The notes below the pieces were generated by a model that worked only from the letters and a program-made list of their open reading frames with translations, was not told where the DNA came from and did not search any database. Shown in pieces: positions 62,879 through 64,000 of a stretch of 64,000 bases of DNA; within the stretch, counting starts at the first letter, position 1, and each line of letters starts with the position of its first letter. Origin of the DNA: Aquicoccus sp. G2-2 (GTDB lineage: Bacteria; Pseudomonadota; Alphaproteobacteria; Rhodobacterales; Rhodobacteraceae). Made by a program: the position numbers and the translations under genes. The stretch spans positions 2,852,001 to 2,916,000 of the forward strand of contig NZ_JAYDCK010000003.1 in NCBI RefSeq assembly GCF_034555965.1. Reading direction: 5' to 3'.

Positions 62879-63568
62879 GATCGTTCTCGATACGGAAACC
62901 ACCGGGTTTGACCCGGAGACGGGGGACAGGATCGTTGAGATCGGTGCTGTTGAGCTGTTCAATCATATGCCGACAGGGAACAAGTATCACCAATATATCA
63001 ACCCGCAGCGTGACATGCCGCAAGATGCGTTCGAAGTGCACGGGCTGAGCGAAGAGTTTTTGCGAGACAAGCCGGTTTTTGCCAAAATTGGGCAGGCGTT
63101 TCTTGATTTCATTGGCGATGCAAAGCTGGTGATTCACAATGCCAGCTTTGACATGAAGTTTCTCAATGCGGAACTGGGCTGGATCAACTTGCCAAAGCTG
63201 CCAATGGATCAGGCAATCGACACGTTGATGATTGCGCGGAAAAAATTCCCGGATCACCCGCGTCGCTTGATGCGCTGTGCCGCCGTTTCAGCATTGATAA
63301 CTCGAACCGGACGTTGCACGGCGCCTTGCTGGACAGCGAAATTCTGGCGGAAGTTTACCTTGAGCTTATCGGTGGCCGACAGCCGGATTTCGGTTTGAAC
63401 GTGGCGACGGGGCAGAGCCAAAATGGTGGGGGAGTGGTGGCGGATTGGCGCGCACCCCCAAGGCCCGCGCCACTGCCTTCGCGGCTCACCGAAGAAGAAG
63501 CCGCCGCGCATCGCGCCCTTGTGGACGCCATGGGCGACGGTGCGCTTTGGAAGAAATACAGCGGTTGA
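62871..63568 (+). CDS. dnaQ: DNA polymerase III epsilon (proofreading) subunit, frameshifted
   Basis: The 3'-5' exonuclease of the replicase. ExoI is [20 protein letters not shown] and ExoII is [18 protein letters not shown]. After MIARKKFP the first frame is nonsense to 63398; the -1 frame gives [20 protein letters not shown] and [19 protein letters not shown] (ExoIII with His/Asp). A missing C or G around 63246-63252 explains it. The ATG at 62871 matches the family start. The tail ([20 protein letters not shown]) runs to 63568, convergent with secB. Confidence 0.95.
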
Positions 63569-63575
63569 ACCGTGG

Positions 63576-64000
63576 TCAGTTCGTCGGCGCGTTTTCCTGT
63601 TCGGCCTGACGGCGGGAGAGTTCCTGCCGGTAGAGTGCCAGAAAGTCGATATTATCGAGGTTGAGCGGCGGAAAGCCGCCATCGCGGGTGATGTCCGAAA
63701 CAATCCGGCGCAGGAACGGGAACAACATCCGGGGGCATTCGATCAGCAAGAATGGATGTAGCTGATCCTCGGGCACGCCACCGATCAGGAAAAGACCGGC
63801 ATAGTCGATTTCGAGTAGAAAAATCTTGGTTTCCGGCGTGGTCTTGTCGTGGGATTCGATGTTGAGCTTGATCGAAACCTCATATTGACCTTCGGCTTCG
63901 CGGTTCCGCGCATCGAGGTTTACTTGCACTTGAATGTCAGGCGAAACCTCGCCTTGTGCGCCTTTTTGAGCAAGAATGTTCTCGAAGCTGAGATCGCGCA
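63576..64000 (-). CDS. secB: Protein-export chaperone SecB, C-terminal part
   Basis: The frame is open to the right edge, so the start lies beyond the window. The visible part includes the upstream residues DLSFENILAQKGAQGEVSP and then IQVQVNLDARNREAEGQYEV, LLEIDYAGLFLIGGV, ECPRMLFPFLRRIVSDITRD and GGFPPLNLDNIDFLALY. SecB holds precursor proteins unfolded for SecA. An ATG-like start at 63929 is internal to the family. Confidence 0.95.
   Translation of the reverse strand, partial: RDLSFENILAQKGAQGEVSPDIQVQVNLDARNREAEGQYEVSIKLNIESHDKTTPETKIFLLEIDYAGLFLIGGVPEDQLHPFLLIECPRMLFPFLRRIVSDITRDGGFPPLNLDNIDFLALYRQELSRRQAEQENAPTN

Overview
The window looks like chromosomal DNA of a marine Rhodobacterales (roseobacter-type) alphaproteobacterium. 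The reasons are the moderately high GC content, the rph-rdgB-hemW and grpE-hrcA neighbourhood, the order parB-parA-rsmG-mnmG-mnmE-rho, and the origin-proximal block maf-aroE-coaE-dnaQ-secB. That block flanks the replication origin in Caulobacter and relatives.

Layout. (1) 1-2.5 kb: the end of a small zinc-ribbon protein gene, tRNA-Leu(CAG), an NDUFA9-like dehydrogenase and an OmpA-like protein. (2) 2.6-31 kb: a nearly complete type VI secretion system (T6SS). A plus-strand operon holds a PP2C phosphatase, an M15-type peptidoglycan peptidase, a hybrid TssL/TssM-like protein and vgrG. A long minus-strand run holds tssA-B-C-hcp-E-F-G-tagH-J-K-L-M-tagF. Divergent from its start is a DUF6484-like gene, then clpV and a membrane Ser/Thr kinase. 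Kinase, phosphatase, FHA protein and TagF together give the known threonine-phosphorylation control circuit. No PAAR protein and no effector/immunity pair are visible. (3) 30.8-36.1 kb: an unusual exported-protein module with a 228-aa secreted protein, a 54-aa exported peptide, a small lipoprotein and two caspase-fold/Sel1-repeat proteins. (4) 36-49 kb: housekeeping genes uppP, gltD, gltB, mtgA, a GST, queG and a hydantoinase-family gene, plus a secreted HExxH protein coupled to gltB. (5) 49-60 kb: grpE-hrcA, rph-rdgB-hemW-ybaN, and the parB...rho run with two perfect parS sites. (6) 60.3-60.86 kb: a gene-free stretch with a perfect DnaA box and a full CtrA box, the probable oriC. (7) 60.9-64 kb: maf-aroE-coaE-dnaQ-secB.

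A striking feature is nine genes (hybrid TssM, tssM, tssC, clpV, gltB, the HExxH gene, rdgB, parB, dnaQ) whose reading frame is broken by what looks like a single missing base, almost always in a homopolymer. This is most simply read as uncorrected sequencing deletions. I annotate these genes over their full spans.

Functional calls rest on motif recognition only; no database search was run.
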